Source: Hygrocybe punicea (taxonomy: Eukaryota; Basidiomycota; Agaricomycetes; Agaricales; Hygrophoraceae). Taken from it: a stretch of DNA of 64,000 nucleotides. Location of the stretch: positions 1,736,001 through 1,800,000 of the forward strand of contig OY744472.1 in NCBI GenBank assembly GCA_963556145.1, read 5' to 3'. Each line of letters starts with the position of its first letter. Position 1 is the stretch's first letter. A program made the translations under genes and the position numbers. The notes beneath the pieces are model-generated. The model had not been told where the DNA came from. It saw nothing but the letters and a program-made list of their open reading frames with translations, and ran no database searches. Shown here piece by piece: positions 46,103 to 58,756 of the stretch.

Positions 46103-48628
46103 TTAACGAGGAGGCAAAGAACCCGGTGCCACTCCAGTTCCAGAGAGCTGGTCTGCAAGTTCCGAAACCTCTGGAATTGACTTCTCCTTGCCATCCCATG
46201 CATCTTGTATCAAGGATCTCGTACTCTCGATACTCCTCCTCCTTGTGCTTGGGCTCGTCATTGTTGTACCTAAGCTCGCCTGGCGCGCATGTCCACGTCT
46301 GAATGGGATAGATGACAGTGACGGCGACGTCGGTGATACCGGAGTGACTGGCGCGCTGGTGGAGGGAAATACTGTAGCAAGAGTAGGGAGAGGACCTCTA
46401 ACGGCTGTGGGCTGGAAGACAGTTGTAGTACCATTCAGTGCAACGTCTTCAGAGGGGGCAGGAGGTTGTGAAATGACTGCCTCTGGAGCCGCATCGAAAA
46501 GTTCTGGTGGAAGCCGTTCGTTCTCAATATCCGACTTCCGACTGAATAGAGTTACGTTAGGGTAAACGAAAAGTCACAGTATAGAAAAGGCACAGGGACT
46601 GACGCCTCTTCGAAACCATTGATGGCATCCTTGATACCTTCGGCGCCTAAAGCGAGTGTCCCATATGGGAGCTTGTTCGAACCTGACACACTCTTGAGCT
46701 CGGACACCTTTTCTGACTCCTCTCTGATCGTCGACGATCAAATCATGTATATGGTGATAGCAAGTGAGGAAAGACGTACCGGAGCAAGGCAAATACTCTC
46801 GCCATCCGGCCCACAGCAAGTATCTTACTTTTGATGGCTCTTCGACGATCGGCGTGTTCCTCCGGGGTGGCAGTAGGGGTGAAAGGCGCCTGGTCTGGCT
46901 GCTCCAATTCCTCCTTGGAGCATGTGTTGAGCACGGCGACCAGCATATCTGTAACTAGAGTCCCATAGTCAGTTCAAGGTGACCCTGATATAGTATGAAT
47001 CAGTGACTTTTTTCGCCCACGAAAGGTAAGCTCCACGTGAAGACATCCATAAAATTAGGTAGCCAATACGGGTGAGGAGTACAATTGAATTGCCGGATAT
47101 TCATGACGTTGCTCTCGTACTTCAACACTGCTGCTTTGTTATTGTACACATCGAGATAATTGGGGGCAGAAAATATGGTCATAACGGAGGGGAAACCTGT
47201 CGACTTTGTCTTGCGGTACATCCGATAACTAGAAACGCAAGATGGTGTCAGCGAACAGCGCATGCAGAAATCCAAGCGTACCCAGCATCCTGTGCCTCGT
47301 GTGCGCGGATGATGGAAAGAAGATTGTTTCGTTCAAGGAATTGGCATGCTGCTTGATAACTGGACTTGAAATTAGTGGCGCGTCGGGTACAATCTTGTAG
47401 TAGTACTCGCGTGAAAAAATAAGAACAACCCCTGACATGGTTGTGAATAAAGCTGTCCGAAATCTTCTCCTGTCCAAAATCTTCGACAGGGTCAGCCCAC
47501 AAGATATCACACATGAGGCCCTGTGTCGGTGGCTCTCGGAATCGGTCGATCTGAGCGCAAAACAAAGAAATAAATGGTCATAGAGCAGCGGATGTCGAAA
47601 TACATGGCACGCACAGCACGGATGTCGTCGAGTGTGTGCAGTTCCGGGGAAAGGCCTCCATGAATACAGAGGAATTGTTTGTTCATAATAGCTGCCAAGG
47701 GCAACGCGCAGAAAGAATCCATGCAAGCGTCGTATACCTGCTCGGAATATTTGTGTTTGCCTGGACAAGGCACGAGGATTTCGAAAGTATCAGAATAGGA
47801 ATCGAGATGATGCTACCGATGAGACTGACACTCAAGTTTAAATGTAAAGTAGTCTGTCAGGTGCCGGCATTCATGGTTGCCACGTAGAAGAAAGAGGGTG
47901 TCCGGATACCAGATCTTCAGAGACCAGAGGTATAAAACGCACTAGGTGGGAACTACGCTGAGCATGCAGTGATAACGAGAATAAAATATCGGTACCTCAA
48001 TGCTAAAATATCCTCGGTCAACATAGTCACCCAAGAAGAGGTACCGTGTGTCTGCAGGGCTTCCTCCGACCTCGAACAATTTCATCAAATCATACTATTG
48101 GTGCAACCGCAGCTTCAGTATGGCAACAAGATTTACGTGAAAAGTAGCTCACATATTGTCCATGGATGTCCCCGCATACTGATGATTCGATTGGTATTAA
48201 CAAAGGAAATCCAGTTCACAGAGAATACGTCACCTGTTATTGGGGCATCAACCTGAAGGACATTGCTCTCGGTTCGCAACACTTCGGTGCCCCTTTCCAG
48301 AATCCATAATGCTTGCTCTTCGCTTAGACGACCTTCCCGATAGAAATGGTTTTTAAGGTACGCAATGTCGGGTTTTGATCGATCTTGGCGAGAGAAGAAC
48401 TGGTCTTCGTTGGGAATGCCCATAGCAGGTGCTTGAACCTGTAATCGTACATATCGTGCCAGCGCTGTGCAAATGGGAAAGAAAGCGTACATCTTTGACC
48501 ACCCGTTCTTGTGTGCTGATTATGTTGCCATCCTCTAGTTGGTGCTGGGTAAAATCGACCTCAGGGATCGGAGCTTTGTCTTGGATCTTCTCAATGGCCC
48601 GCTCTATGTGGGCTCTTGAGGGGTGCAT
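46103..48628 (-). CDS. cna1: Calcineurin A, Ca2+/calmodulin-dependent Ser/Thr phosphatase catalytic subunit
   Basis: The phosphatase core shows metal and catalytic motifs [12 protein letters not shown] (48165 plus next exon), [13 protein letters not shown] (about 48040) and [15 protein letters not shown] (about 47900). These are followed by [19 protein letters not shown] (47675-47620), [12 protein letters not shown] and [15 protein letters not shown] (47310-47215), and [20 protein letters not shown]. Downstream are the calcineurin B-binding helix region (47030 onward, [13 protein letters not shown]), the calmodulin-binding stretch [20 protein letters not shown] (about 46860-46790), the autoinhibitory-like [20 protein letters not shown], and a Ser/Pro tail ending LPPR before TAA 46103-46105. 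The start is ATG 48628 ([16 protein letters not shown]). It has about ten introns, including a GC-AG intron at 47410-47360. The gene appears intact. Confidence 0.93.
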
Positions 48629-48781
48629 GGTATCAGAATGCCGTAGCAGGGTAAAAGGGTTGCAGAAAGTGATCTTGTGCTCAGCGGGGTTTCAAGATGT
48701 TCCTTTATCAAGCGCCCGCTGGCAAGTATTATTATAATAGATATACTACATAGCGCCGACCAGCAACAATGGATACATGGA

Positions 48782-49921
48782 TCATGGACCGAAGTACAGA
48801 TTCAAAACATGCTTTGCGACACTGAAACCTAATAGCGACACCACATATCCCATTAAAAGAGGAAGTAGTGGTGCCAGGAGAAGTTCGGAACGGATGAGGA
48901 ATGGTAGGGCTGATGGCAAAACATGAGTGTCCGTAAATCGCACTGTGACAGACCACACTACCATTCAAACCCAAGTAGACTCCGTATATATATTGAGCAA
49001 ATCTAAGGCCAAAGGTGGTGAGTAGCAACACTCTGAACGATGAGATGACTTACCCAGCGAGGTACAGTGTGTTACCGACCCATATACAAACCCAGTTGTC
49101 TTTCAAGACAATCGGGAGTAGGAATAGTTGAGCGAGGTACAAGGTCAAGTAAAGTGGGAAAAAAGCGTTCGTGTGAACGTCAAATGCATAGCCCCATTCT
49201 ACAGTCGAGTCGGCAGGAGTGGAATGCGATGGCGGTGACACAAGAACACGGTTGGAAAATACCCTGTAAAAGACGGATGGTTAGTATTGCAGTGGGCAAG
49301 ACATATGGTGCGTACCAAAGAATACTTGCAACGACTACACCGACAAGCAGATAATCTCGTAAAATCATGAGGAGAGCCAACTCAATGGCTTTTAGGGGGC
49401 TGTACGAGTATACGACTGCCCAAGCAATGGCTGATACTATAAAATAGTGTATGTGATCAGATGTTAGTTCTACAAGGGTTCGTTAACGAACCACAAAGAC
49501 ATGCCCCAATCAAGATGAGAATTGCAGGGTCATCTCTTGCCCATGTATTTTTTGTTTCTACGTCTCGTTATGAGTTCCGGATCTGTGCGGAACACGGTTC
49601 ACCCTCACGTTTATGAAAATACACATTTCGGTAACTAGTTTGGTTCGTCAATCCGGGAACAACAGATTCACAACGAGGTGGGCTCACACTCGTCTTGGGG
49701 CCAGACACAGATATGTTAACTGCCAAGCCGCGAGCTCAAAGTCCTGTAGAGATAACATGTCAGATTTGTGTGTGGACAAGCAATAGACAAGCCCCACGTA
49801 CCATTTGCTGAAACCGATGCAATCGTCGGAATATGACCGGTACTCGGTGAGAAATGGCTGGTGTAGGAGTTCGAGGAGAAAATCCATTTTCAGAGGAAGA
49901 TATATTAGTTGGAAGAACCAT
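48782..49921 (-). CDS. UNC-50 family Golgi/ER membrane protein
   Basis: UNC-50 (Gmh1 in yeast) is a multi-pass Golgi protein linked to receptor trafficking and Arf-GEF recruitment. The protein starts MVLPTNISSSENGF at 49921. It continues RRLHRFQQM joined to DFELAAWQLTYLCLAPRRV, VYRNVYFHKRE, TKNTWARDDPAILILIGACL, AWAVVYSYSPLKAIELALL, and the last exons EWGYAFDVHTNAFFPLYLTL, IYGVYLGLNALPFLIRSELL and VVSLLGFSVAKHVLNLYFGP before TGA. Five to six hydrophobic segments are visible. Six or more short introns fit GT-AG rules. A longer upstream frame from 50076 is out of phase with the conserved exon and was not used. Confidence 0.9.
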
Positions 49922-50118
49922 ATGCTCATGAGGCTTTGGGCGTCGAAAGAGGGAATGGGGAACAGACAGCTTGGCAGTAAATAATTTACAGCGTAAACGT
50001 GGTGTGCTTGAGTTTTGGGGCGGAGCTTTGGCTGAGCTTGAAGATCATTTTCAGTCGGCCACTTGAACTTTCTCATTTCTCAGTTCTTTATCTCAACGAC
50101 CAGCACGACCAGCACGAC
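49922..50118. promoter_or_regulatory. Short bidirectional promoter, UNC-50 and WW-domain gene
   Basis: Only about 197 bp separate the two start codons. The stretch contains CTTATCTCAACGACC and no clear TATA box. The two transcripts probably share control elements and may overlap in their 5' leaders. Confidence 0.6.
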
Positions 50119-53100
50119 ATGGAAGAGGAGCCTGAATTGCTTGACTGGGGTCACGAAGACGATGAACTGCAGAGTGAGTCTTACCGGAAGGCTATTGATC
50201 TCCGACGAGGAGACCCCGATGATGCAGAGGACACTGTGTCCTTGGGGGGGGACGAGGAGGACGACGTCCAAGGTTATGTCTATCAAACTCGCGCTCAAGA
50301 CGACAATTCCAAAGCCTCATTCTCTACGTCAAAATCTGCTGCCTTACACAAGCAGCGTTCCAGTCGAGAGCCACCTTCCTCTAGTCCACACAAGCAAGCC
50401 CATTCCCAAGGTTCTCCTCAACATTCTCCGTTACGTTCTAGCTCTCCCTCAAAAGTTACTCATGCCCTACCTCCAAAACCAGTAGTTGCAAGCGTCCCTT
50501 TCATGCACCCTTCTCATCCCTCTCTCATCGAGGCGACGGCTATGTCACGGGGCCGTCCAGATAGAGAGAAAAAGCTCAATGGCAGTGCCAAACCTGTTTC
50601 CTCTGGCGACACGGACCCGCTCCCTCCAGACTGGGAGCTCAGACACCCCAGAAGTGGGGGTCGAACGGTCTATTATTATAACACACGAACTCATGAATGC
50701 ACGTGGACCCTTCCCGTGAGCAGCGTCAAGTCGTCATCTTTCTCCAGAGACAAGGATCAAGGCAAAACGCACCCGCCAGAGTCGCGTTCTGGTGGTAAAC
50801 TATTGTTTGACGGCACAGATAATAAAGGTGCCGAACCGTCTACGGTCTCCCGTCTCAGCAGACCTGAGCCCGAGTCGCAAGTCATATCTGCCAACCTTTC
50901 ATATGAAGATCGTCACTATCGTCCAGGACCAGATAATGCCCAGAAACCAAGCCAGGAAGCTAACCGTCGCGATGATCGGCAACTCCAGAATACCTCATAT
51001 TCTGGTAACTCATACACACCTCCAGCTTCTCCGAAACTAGAGCCGGTTCGGACATCTTGGTTGCGTGATCGTGAACGACAAGACCGCCATCAACCTTATC
51101 GGCAATCGTCGCCTCATGAAACATTAGGTAACGACGCTCAACCAAGAGAGTCTCAGCAAGGCAGTCTATCCCATTCAGAACGTCATTGGGACTCCTCCCG
51201 TGACCTACCTTCGGAGGCGGCTTCACGCCGTAGGCCAGTTTCGTCCACAAGTTATCAACAGGAAGTTGGCGGCGTGGCAGAGCCAGAGTCCCCTGCGTTT
51301 GAAGGTCCACGCAATGACGCTGTTTGGTCGTCGTCACCTAGTACGTTATCCGCATCCCCTCTCCTCACCTCATCTGCCTGGCGCTTCGGCTCCTCTCGGG
51401 GTGGAGGGTGCATTGTTCCTCAGTGTCTCGCGAAGCCTCGGGAGTTGAGCTGCGCTGTCCTCTATTCCCTTCTCCTTTACTCGGCTCCTTCCCCGAATCG
51501 ACACATGGACGCTCATATTGGATTCATCTGTTCTTTTCCATTTACCTTTTTTCACTATTTTTCATTTCCTTGCACTCTTTCTTGCAACAGGACACAGATC
51601 CCCACCGCCGCATTTTCGCGTATCCCGGCCGCCCCAAACCTCGCAGCTAATCGCGTCTGTTCCGACCCCGACAGCGACTGCTCCCAGACAGAAAACTCGC
51701 TTTGATCAGCTTGACAAATCTTCTCAACCATCTCTTCGTTCGCACGAACATGACGTCTACGCCACAGATACTTTCTGGCAACGGGATCAGCCTCCCGGGG
51801 CAATATCTGAGCAGGGTGTGGATCATGCTGCGAAGGGACTGCGGCCAGATGATTTTGCTACCAATGTCATTTCAAATTACAGAACTTCCCCAGCAGGTCC
51901 CCCTCGTTCAGCCGCATCCCATTCTGAGAGGTCAGCTTCAGTCTCACCACTCCCTGCCCCGACGCAGTTGGAACAGTCACGTACGTACACCTCAGCCTTC
52001 CTTCGACTGCGTCTCCGCCGTTTATTCCCCTTCGCGCAGGCACCCGAAAGAGACAGCCTTTAACACCACAAAGCAAACGCTTCCGTGACAGGTCGATGAT
52101 ACCTCAGTCAGAGCAAGTGTTGCCTGCCACGACGGCGCCAAATAGTCATAGGGATGGCGGTATTAACTCACAGCGACCTACTTACATTGCCAGTGTCCCC
52201 TCCGGCCCGCGTTTACTGCCACAGCTCGGTGGCACTCGAGACCCCAACCATCCGGATCTCTCGCAAGCATCAAGACCGCCTTCTGGACCTTCTACGACAT
52301 CTGCTCCTAGAGCTCGACATTCACATGATATGCCGTTTACGCCCAATGAGTTTCCAGCATTAAGAGATCGAAATGTAATGGATGTTGATACTCTCCCTGC
52401 GTCTAGAACATCGTTCGGATCAAATGACGTACCCATTCGGGCAGGTTCTGGGATGTATGCTGATCGAGAGCACAATAACGATTTACCGAAGGGTCCCAGG
52501 GCAATGTCAAGCAAATCGTCGACAGCCATGTTGTATCCACCACCTCCAGTCTCTCCTTCTGTTTCCCATCCAAATTTTTTCGCACAGCGCGCCGTGCCCA
52601 ATCAAGATCGTCCAGCAAACAGATTACGAGATCGATCACCACCGCACCTGGGAAATAGTGAGAGATGGGAGCAGCATCGTGATGCACAGGAAAGACTGCC
52701 ACGATCTGACGGAGGGACGGCGAGAGAGGATGCTCTGGCGTGGAGACCAGACAACCAGAGTGTAGACGACTCTTCGGGTAGGCGCGAATTACTTCCGCAA
52801 GATGTAGAAGGGAATCAGGTATGGCTTCCAACTTTTTCGGTTGTGTGACGGTCATTGAGGCCATATGACAGTCTCAACGAGAGTCATTCATGAATTCAAC
52901 CCGGCACACGGAGTTTTTTCGACACTTTCCTCCAAATCCCCAGCCAAAGGCCCTTGGAACTAATAATACTCCTGTCGGAAACAGAAAAGCTCATCATGCT
53001 GGAACTGGTCCCCAGCTGTCCCCGGCGTTTAGGGATAATCGGTATATTCCGCCAGGCGCCGGGAATTCGGAGCCCGTCCGGGGTAGAGTACCTCGCATCG

Positions 53101-54656
53101 ACACTCAATCCAGAGAGTCGTATGAACATTCGGTTTGTGGTTAAGCTGTTGTGGTCTGGCATCTCCTGAAACAGAATTTGTAGACGCAATTTAGGGCCAG
53201 GGGTGCATCGTCAGTAGATAGCCATCGCCCTCCTGTCGCCGCTTCTGGTCAACACCGAAGAGGTGGTGGTGGTGGTAGTGGAGGTGTTGGTGGAGGAGGA
53301 GGAGGAGGAGGAGGAGGAGGAGGAGGAAATGCTCACGCGGTTGGTTCTGTTTGTGTTCGGGTAATCAATCCATTCACATATTTGCTTAGGACTTCGAAGG
53401 CCGTCCCCCGACTCCCTTGAACACATACCAGACCAACCCGACACCAGCTCGTTCTCGACGAGACTCGATTCGTACCGATGTAGAACCTGTAAGTTTCCTT
53501 TGAAATTGTTTTATGACTCAGTGACGAATGTATCTAGCAGCCTCGTTTCGAACAAGCTAGTCAAGAAAAAACCAGACTTGCTACATCGCGTTGGATTCCT
53601 AGGCAGTCTTCACCCGGTGCTCCTGCTATTCGCCCCAGTTTTAGTGGGGAGAATGTTTATCAACCTGCAACACCTTTTCCGCCTCCTCGGGAACCACCCA
53701 GCGTATCACAAGTTTGGGATGCCTCTTTTGGAACAATGCCTCGCCCAGCAGGTCGGCAGCATGACAATACCCGCCAGCAAAATCAGTATGAAAATGCTTC
53801 CCGCCAAGCCAACATGGATGGTGATTCCATTCACAGGCGTCAGGTTTCTCTGGCAGATCGGGACAAGGAGAGAGTTGCAGACCAACGTATCAACAACGTT
53901 GTGGTTGGCCTCGAGAGTCGTCTCGGCGAGCGTTTTGATGATCGATACCCCGAAGGGCCTTACAGACAGCACACGTTACCACCGAACCCCTCATTACGCC
54001 GTGATCATGACGGGTACGCTGATGATGCGCCTCATCAAACTGCTGATCATCGTGGTCGGCCTCACGCCCTCAGTGCAGGACGCCCCAGCGCAGGCTGGAT
54101 GGAACAAGGGAGACCAAGGAATCCCAGTCCTATTCCCGCTTCAGATGCCTATTCTGATCGTTTTCCTGCATTCGATGGTGCACAAGCCCTTACGCCGTCC
54201 CACGATGGTATTCCCTCCCGAACTTCCAAGCCCAGCCGAGCCCGTCGGTTTGGACCCGCCACTCAATCAAGATCAGACGCGATACATACGGAAGTAGCGG
54301 TTAACATGATGTCGGGCGGTGGCCGTGCAGTAGATCGGGGCGTAGACGAAGAGTTACCACGCTCTAGTCACGATCACGATCGTCCGACCACTCTACGACG
54401 GGGAGGTTCGTTGTTGGACCGACTGTCTCTCGACAACTCGACAACTGGTGTTTCGGTTGCGATGGCCTCGGCATCTTTGCGTGAGAGAGTGTTAATCCCT
54501 TCGAAGAGAGATCGCGAAGAAATGATGAGCGGCGGCGATTCGCCTTCGATAGAAGTACCATTCGACGTTGACGACGGTGCCGGCGGTGATTCAAGGCGGA
54601 ATAGAAGACGAAACGGGAAGTCGAGGAGAGGAAAGGGTAGAAATGGCTTATCTTGA
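50119..54656 (+). CDS. WW-domain protein with long disordered, Arg-rich tail
   Basis: The ATG at 50119 gives MEEEPELLDWGHEDDE, an acidic N-terminus. A single WW domain lies at 50620-50715: LPPDWELRHPRSGGRTVYYY, then NTRTHECTWTLP, with both Trp and the Tyr pair present. The rest is low in hydrophobics and rich in Ser, Pro, Arg, Asp and Gly across several exons (about 51592-51980, 52090-52820, 52880-53110, 53185-53340, 53390-53490, 53530-54656). It includes a poly-Gly run of more than 15 residues at about 53260-53330. It ends with a basic RRNRRRNGKSRRGKGRNGLS before TGA 54654-54656. WW domains bind Pro-rich ligands. The RNA-processing-like composition suggests, but does not prove, a nuclear role. 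It is divergently transcribed from UNC-50. Confidence 0.82.
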
Positions 54657-54799
54657 GAGAGGGAATGGGTTATTATGATGTGACCAGAAAGCGATTGTAC
54701 TTGGATTTGTTTCCGTATTTCATTGATTCGTATTGTTACTTCACATCTTTCAATTAACAGCTTCATCCTCCGCATTCAGTTTGCCCGTGGTCAGTTACC

Positions 54800-56049
54800 A
54801 TGAAGACAGCCTTTATGAAGCCTGCTGTAAACTGTCACATGCCGTTTTGTTGTCGACACTCATCCTGGCCTTGGATGAATTTTTCGCTCTGTTTCACCCT
54901 GGGAACGCTGCTGACTCTTTCTTGGGCGCAGAACTCGACGGTTATCGATAACTCTGATCCTCGTATCCAATATTTGCCTACTTTCTGTCCTGCTCCTCCT
55001 CCTGCATATTGTTCGGGGGGCTGGTAAGATATTCTTGATTGCTGTTCTGCCAGTCTTATCGATCCAGCTTCTTCCCAAAGGTGGAATTCTGGACCGCCTA
55101 ACGGTCCCTACAACAAGACTTCCACAGGTCCTCATCCTCAATATGGAAATGCGCCGTAAGTATCAAATGGCTGATGGCTTTCTTTGCCTTGTCTCTGATA
55201 CATGGCAGATGCGTGATCAACTTTGCGTTCCAAGGGAGCGGGCTCGAGGTTCACGGCCAGTTACTGATACATGGGGCGGAAGCTCTCATAAAGCTTGATG
55301 ACTTCCAAACGAGTTATGACACATCCACAACTGCTTCACACCAAAACCAACCTCAGCAGTTTTACAGAAATTTGACGCTCGATCCGACGCAGATCCATAG
55401 TGTGTCTATTACATGGGGACCTGCTTCATCACAAAAGCACCCCAGTTGGCTGTCTTTTGATTACTTTGTGGTCATTGGAGAGTCGTATGTTTTTTTCTTT
55501 TTTTCTTGGCGTCGTGACCTGACTGACTGATGACTGTTATATTGTCCAAATGTCAGAAAAAACGCAACTACCCCGACCGGGCCGTCCACAGCTACGCCCT
55601 CTCATTCTAGTTCTCCGTCCACATCTTCTTCTAGTCCCGCAGTCGGCGAGATAGTGGGCGCTGTCATTGGTGCTTTGGCTTTCCTGGCCATAGTAGCGGC
55701 CATCCTGTTCCTCTATGCGCGCCAGCGGTCTACAGATCTCCGCATCAGAATCACAGAAGCGTCCCTAATATCACCTTTTCCACCGGCAACGTTATCAACA
55801 AGCAACCATGGCGAGCCATTTATCCCAGACGCGAGTCCTACTTTGGTTTTGAATGGCGAAAGAGCTGTCACGACCGCGAGGTATAGTTCTGTTCGTGACT
55901 ATGCTTCACTGGCAGGTAACCAGGTCGACAATCCAACAACCTCTTCCCCACTTGAACTCAGTGAGGTGCAACCACCGACAACGAAATTACACAACAGAGA
56001 ATTCGAACTGCCTCCTCCATATATACCACCTTTCACTGATGATATATGA
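54800..56049 (+). CDS. Single-pass type I membrane protein, unknown function
   Basis: Start ATG 54800. A hydrophobic segment NFSLCFTLGTLLTLSWAQ serves as signal or signal-anchor. The extracellular domain continues across introns 55024-55081 and 55155-55206 with CVINFAFQGSGLEVHGQLL and NLTLDPTQIHSVSITWG; this pattern recalls the beta-sandwich ectodomains of agaricomycete surface proteins. A Ser/Thr-rich stalk follows, then a transmembrane helix IVGAVIGALAFLAIVAAILF (55650-55710) with basic RQR after it, and a Pro-rich tail ending PPPYIPPFTDDI before TGA 56047-56049. The layout resembles fungal Mid2/SKG6-type sensors, but I cannot assign a role. Confidence 0.72.
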
Positions 56050-56577
56050 TACCTCAGGCTGATGTGTTGCTTTATACATCTTCGTTGACTAATTGACCAC
56101 TTGGTGTTCCTGTGCTACGCTACCTCTACGCCAGCTGTGACATTACACTGGAAGGTAATAAAGTGATGCGCTAGGGTACTTGTCCCTATTACCTAAACTA
56201 CTTGAACCCAGCAATGTCATGATCCCTCTACATCGACGTCAATATCTTTGTCACCCTCGGCATCAAACATTGACCAACCAACAGCTTTCTCAAGTGCCAG
56301 AGGTAGCGACCACTAGCTTTGTCTTGGACTGGACTGCCTAACAATACAGCATGCTGTTGACCTACGTGGGCCGTCGGCGGTCGTTGCTTCCAGGCACCGC
56401 ATCACGGAACGTATTTGAGCGTGTATGAAATATCACCAGTACTGTACTAGTCCAAAGAAGATATTTTCGTCACAGGAGGTACAGAAGGCAGTGAGTTCTG
56501 TCATCAATGCGGCGGCCAGACTGAGGTTGACTTATTAATAACATCATACACAGCTGTCACAGCGATTTTACACTGCA

Positions 56578-58596
56578 ATGCTCGTCGAGGTCGCTCTCTC
56601 TGTCTTGGCGGTCTGTCTCTCTTACTACTGGTCTCAAAAGAGGGCCAAACTTACTTTGCCTCGAGTTGGTCCCCCAACGGTGTTTGGATATTTCTGGACC
56701 GCTGCCCGCTTTACTTTTTATCCCGACCGGGCGCTTGCCGAAGGGCGGGCTCGCTTTTCTGGACGCCCTTATGTTATGCCCTCCTTCAGTGGTTCCCTCA
56801 TTATTCTTGGCGGAAAATATATCGACTTTTTGCGAAATGCCGACGACGCCGTGGTAAGATTAACTACCCTCGACGTCGTTCCACTCGGTTGATTACAGCT
56901 ACCAACAGTTCAACCAACCTGCTGCTGTAGTACAGGTGTGATGGTTCGACTATGCCTAAAGTACTAGATTGATCCTTTCCGCAATAGTTACTTGCAACGC
57001 ATCAAACGATGAATGACGATATATTTATTGGGAATACATACCACGTAGCCGTTATCCGTACCGACTTGACTCGCGCCCTTTCTGCCCTCATCCCCGAGCT
57101 CGTCGAGGAATCAGAATTAGCTTTGAGTGAAGCTTTCGAAGGTACATACATGTGCCTTTCCTCGCTCAATAGTTATCTTGACCACACCTAGATTCGAATG
57201 CTCTTCCTGTCTTCAACACCATGACCCATTTAGTAGCTAGGATAAGCAACCGTGCGCTGGTGGGCAAGGAGTTTTGTCGTAACGCCGAGTATAGACATGC
57301 AGTGGTGCACTTTGCGGAGACTGTGGTATTGTTCTCCTATGCACTAAGATTCTGTCCCATCGTCCTTCGCGAGTGAGTGACCATTGTTTTCGTTGTGACC
57401 GTCTCTTATGGTGGTCGTTCCGCAGTGCCTTATACTTCGTGTTGTCCTCCATCTTCGGCGGCAAGAAGGAACCCTTGAAACTCATAACGAAATTCTTGAA
57501 GGACTATTTGAAGGATAGAGATCAAATGGAAGAAAAACCTGTACGTGTTTTATCCACCTTAATTACTGGCAGTTGACAATCTCTAGCTAATTGTAGCAGA
57601 ATTTATCTTGCAAGCTTCGCCTCCCAATGAAAGTCTGTCCAGCATAGGGATGAGGCTACTGAACATCAACTTTGGAAGCGTCCACACCACGTCCGTCTTA
57701 CGAAACGTTATCTTATAGTATCGCAAATAACAAATAACAAAATCTCGATCGTATTATTAGTTCGATTTTCTTAACGCAGACGTTGCTTGAGCTGGCCGTA
57801 CTGTCCGAGTCACAGCGGGAGGAGATCAGATCCGAGGTTCGAGAAGCATTGGCCAGAGAAGGCGGGTGGAACAAGGCTTCGATTGCCGGCTTCAACAAGC
57901 TGGATAGCATGTTGAGGGAAGTGGGCCGGTGTTTCTTCGGGCTACGTAAGTTGTCCTGCTTCATATGATCGCAACGCTGCCACTCAGGCACGAACCGTTT
58001 CATTGCAGTTGGAATTATGCGCAGGACTGTGAAAGATGGAACACTTCCCGACGGATCCATAATTCCTCCAGGTTACACCGTTTTGGCGGACTTGGAGGAT
58101 GTTCACAGGAACCCCAAGACTCACCCGAACCCGGAGGTGTTTGATCCCTTCCGTTTCTCGAAATTGCGTGAGCAAGAAAAGGGAAACGAGGCAAAATATT
58201 TGTTTACACATGTGGGCAAGGAAGTGCGTAACCTGTCAGATTTCCTTACTTCGCCTCTTGTTCATTGATGATCACAATATCAGTTTCTACCGTTTGGTGC
58301 GGGACGCCATGCTTGGTGAGGGAACTGCCAGATTCAAAGCATTTATGTTCCTCACAATTCCTAGTGCTGGACGATTTTTCGTTGCTGTAAGTTACCTGCC
58401 ACTTCTAAAAAATGGCTTATACTGAACACATCAACCTCAGATGGAACTTAAAGTGATGTTGGCCCAGATTCTCCTCTACTATGAGTTTGGGTACCCATCC
58501 AATGTCAAAACGCGACCCAAAGACGTGTTTTTCGACCTTGGGGTTATTCCTGCTCCGGGAGCGAAACTTACATTTAAGAGGCGCAGACCGACGTGA
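56578..58596 (+). CDS. Cytochrome P450 monooxygenase (P450 C)
   Basis: N-terminal anchor MLVEVALSVLAVCLSYYW, then LPRVGPPTVFGYFW. Exons continue with YHVAVIRTDLTRALSALIPE (57030), MTHLVARISNRALVGKEFC (57220), and the I-helix region NINFGSVHTTS joined to TLLELAVLSESQREEIRSEV. HTTS stands where many P450s have GxDTT. The K-helix ExxR is in LREVGRCFFGL, followed by LPDGSIIPPGYTVLADLEDV and FDPFRFSKLRE. The heme loop is assembled from three exons (to 58210, 58284-58316, 58366-58387) and reads FLPFGAGRHACAGRFFVA, so the axial Cys is intact although no single frame shows it. The end is TGA 58594-58596. About nine introns are needed. Substrate is unknown. Confidence 0.85.
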
Positions 58597-58756
58597 TAGG
58601 ATTGTGAAAGGTGTCTTAACATGGGAAATTGTCGTCTCGTAAGCAGCTAGAGGAAAAGAATGTGATTTTGAGATGCTCATTAATTGCTTACTTGTAATCA
58701 CTTAATAAAAGCCAAAGCTAGGATCCCTGCTTGTCTGTATCGCTGGGTCTTGCTTA

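Noticed and set aside
46188..46565. Plus-strand frame of 125 codons
   Set aside because: It is antisense to the calcineurin A C-terminal exons.
49922..50076. UNC-50 start at 50076
   Set aside because: That frame does not join the conserved RRLHRFQQM exon; the frame from 49921 does.
58284..58390. Ser in place of the heme Cys in P450 C (reading IPSAGRFFVA)
   Set aside because: That frame runs through an intron; the spliced reading is FGAGRHACAGRFF.
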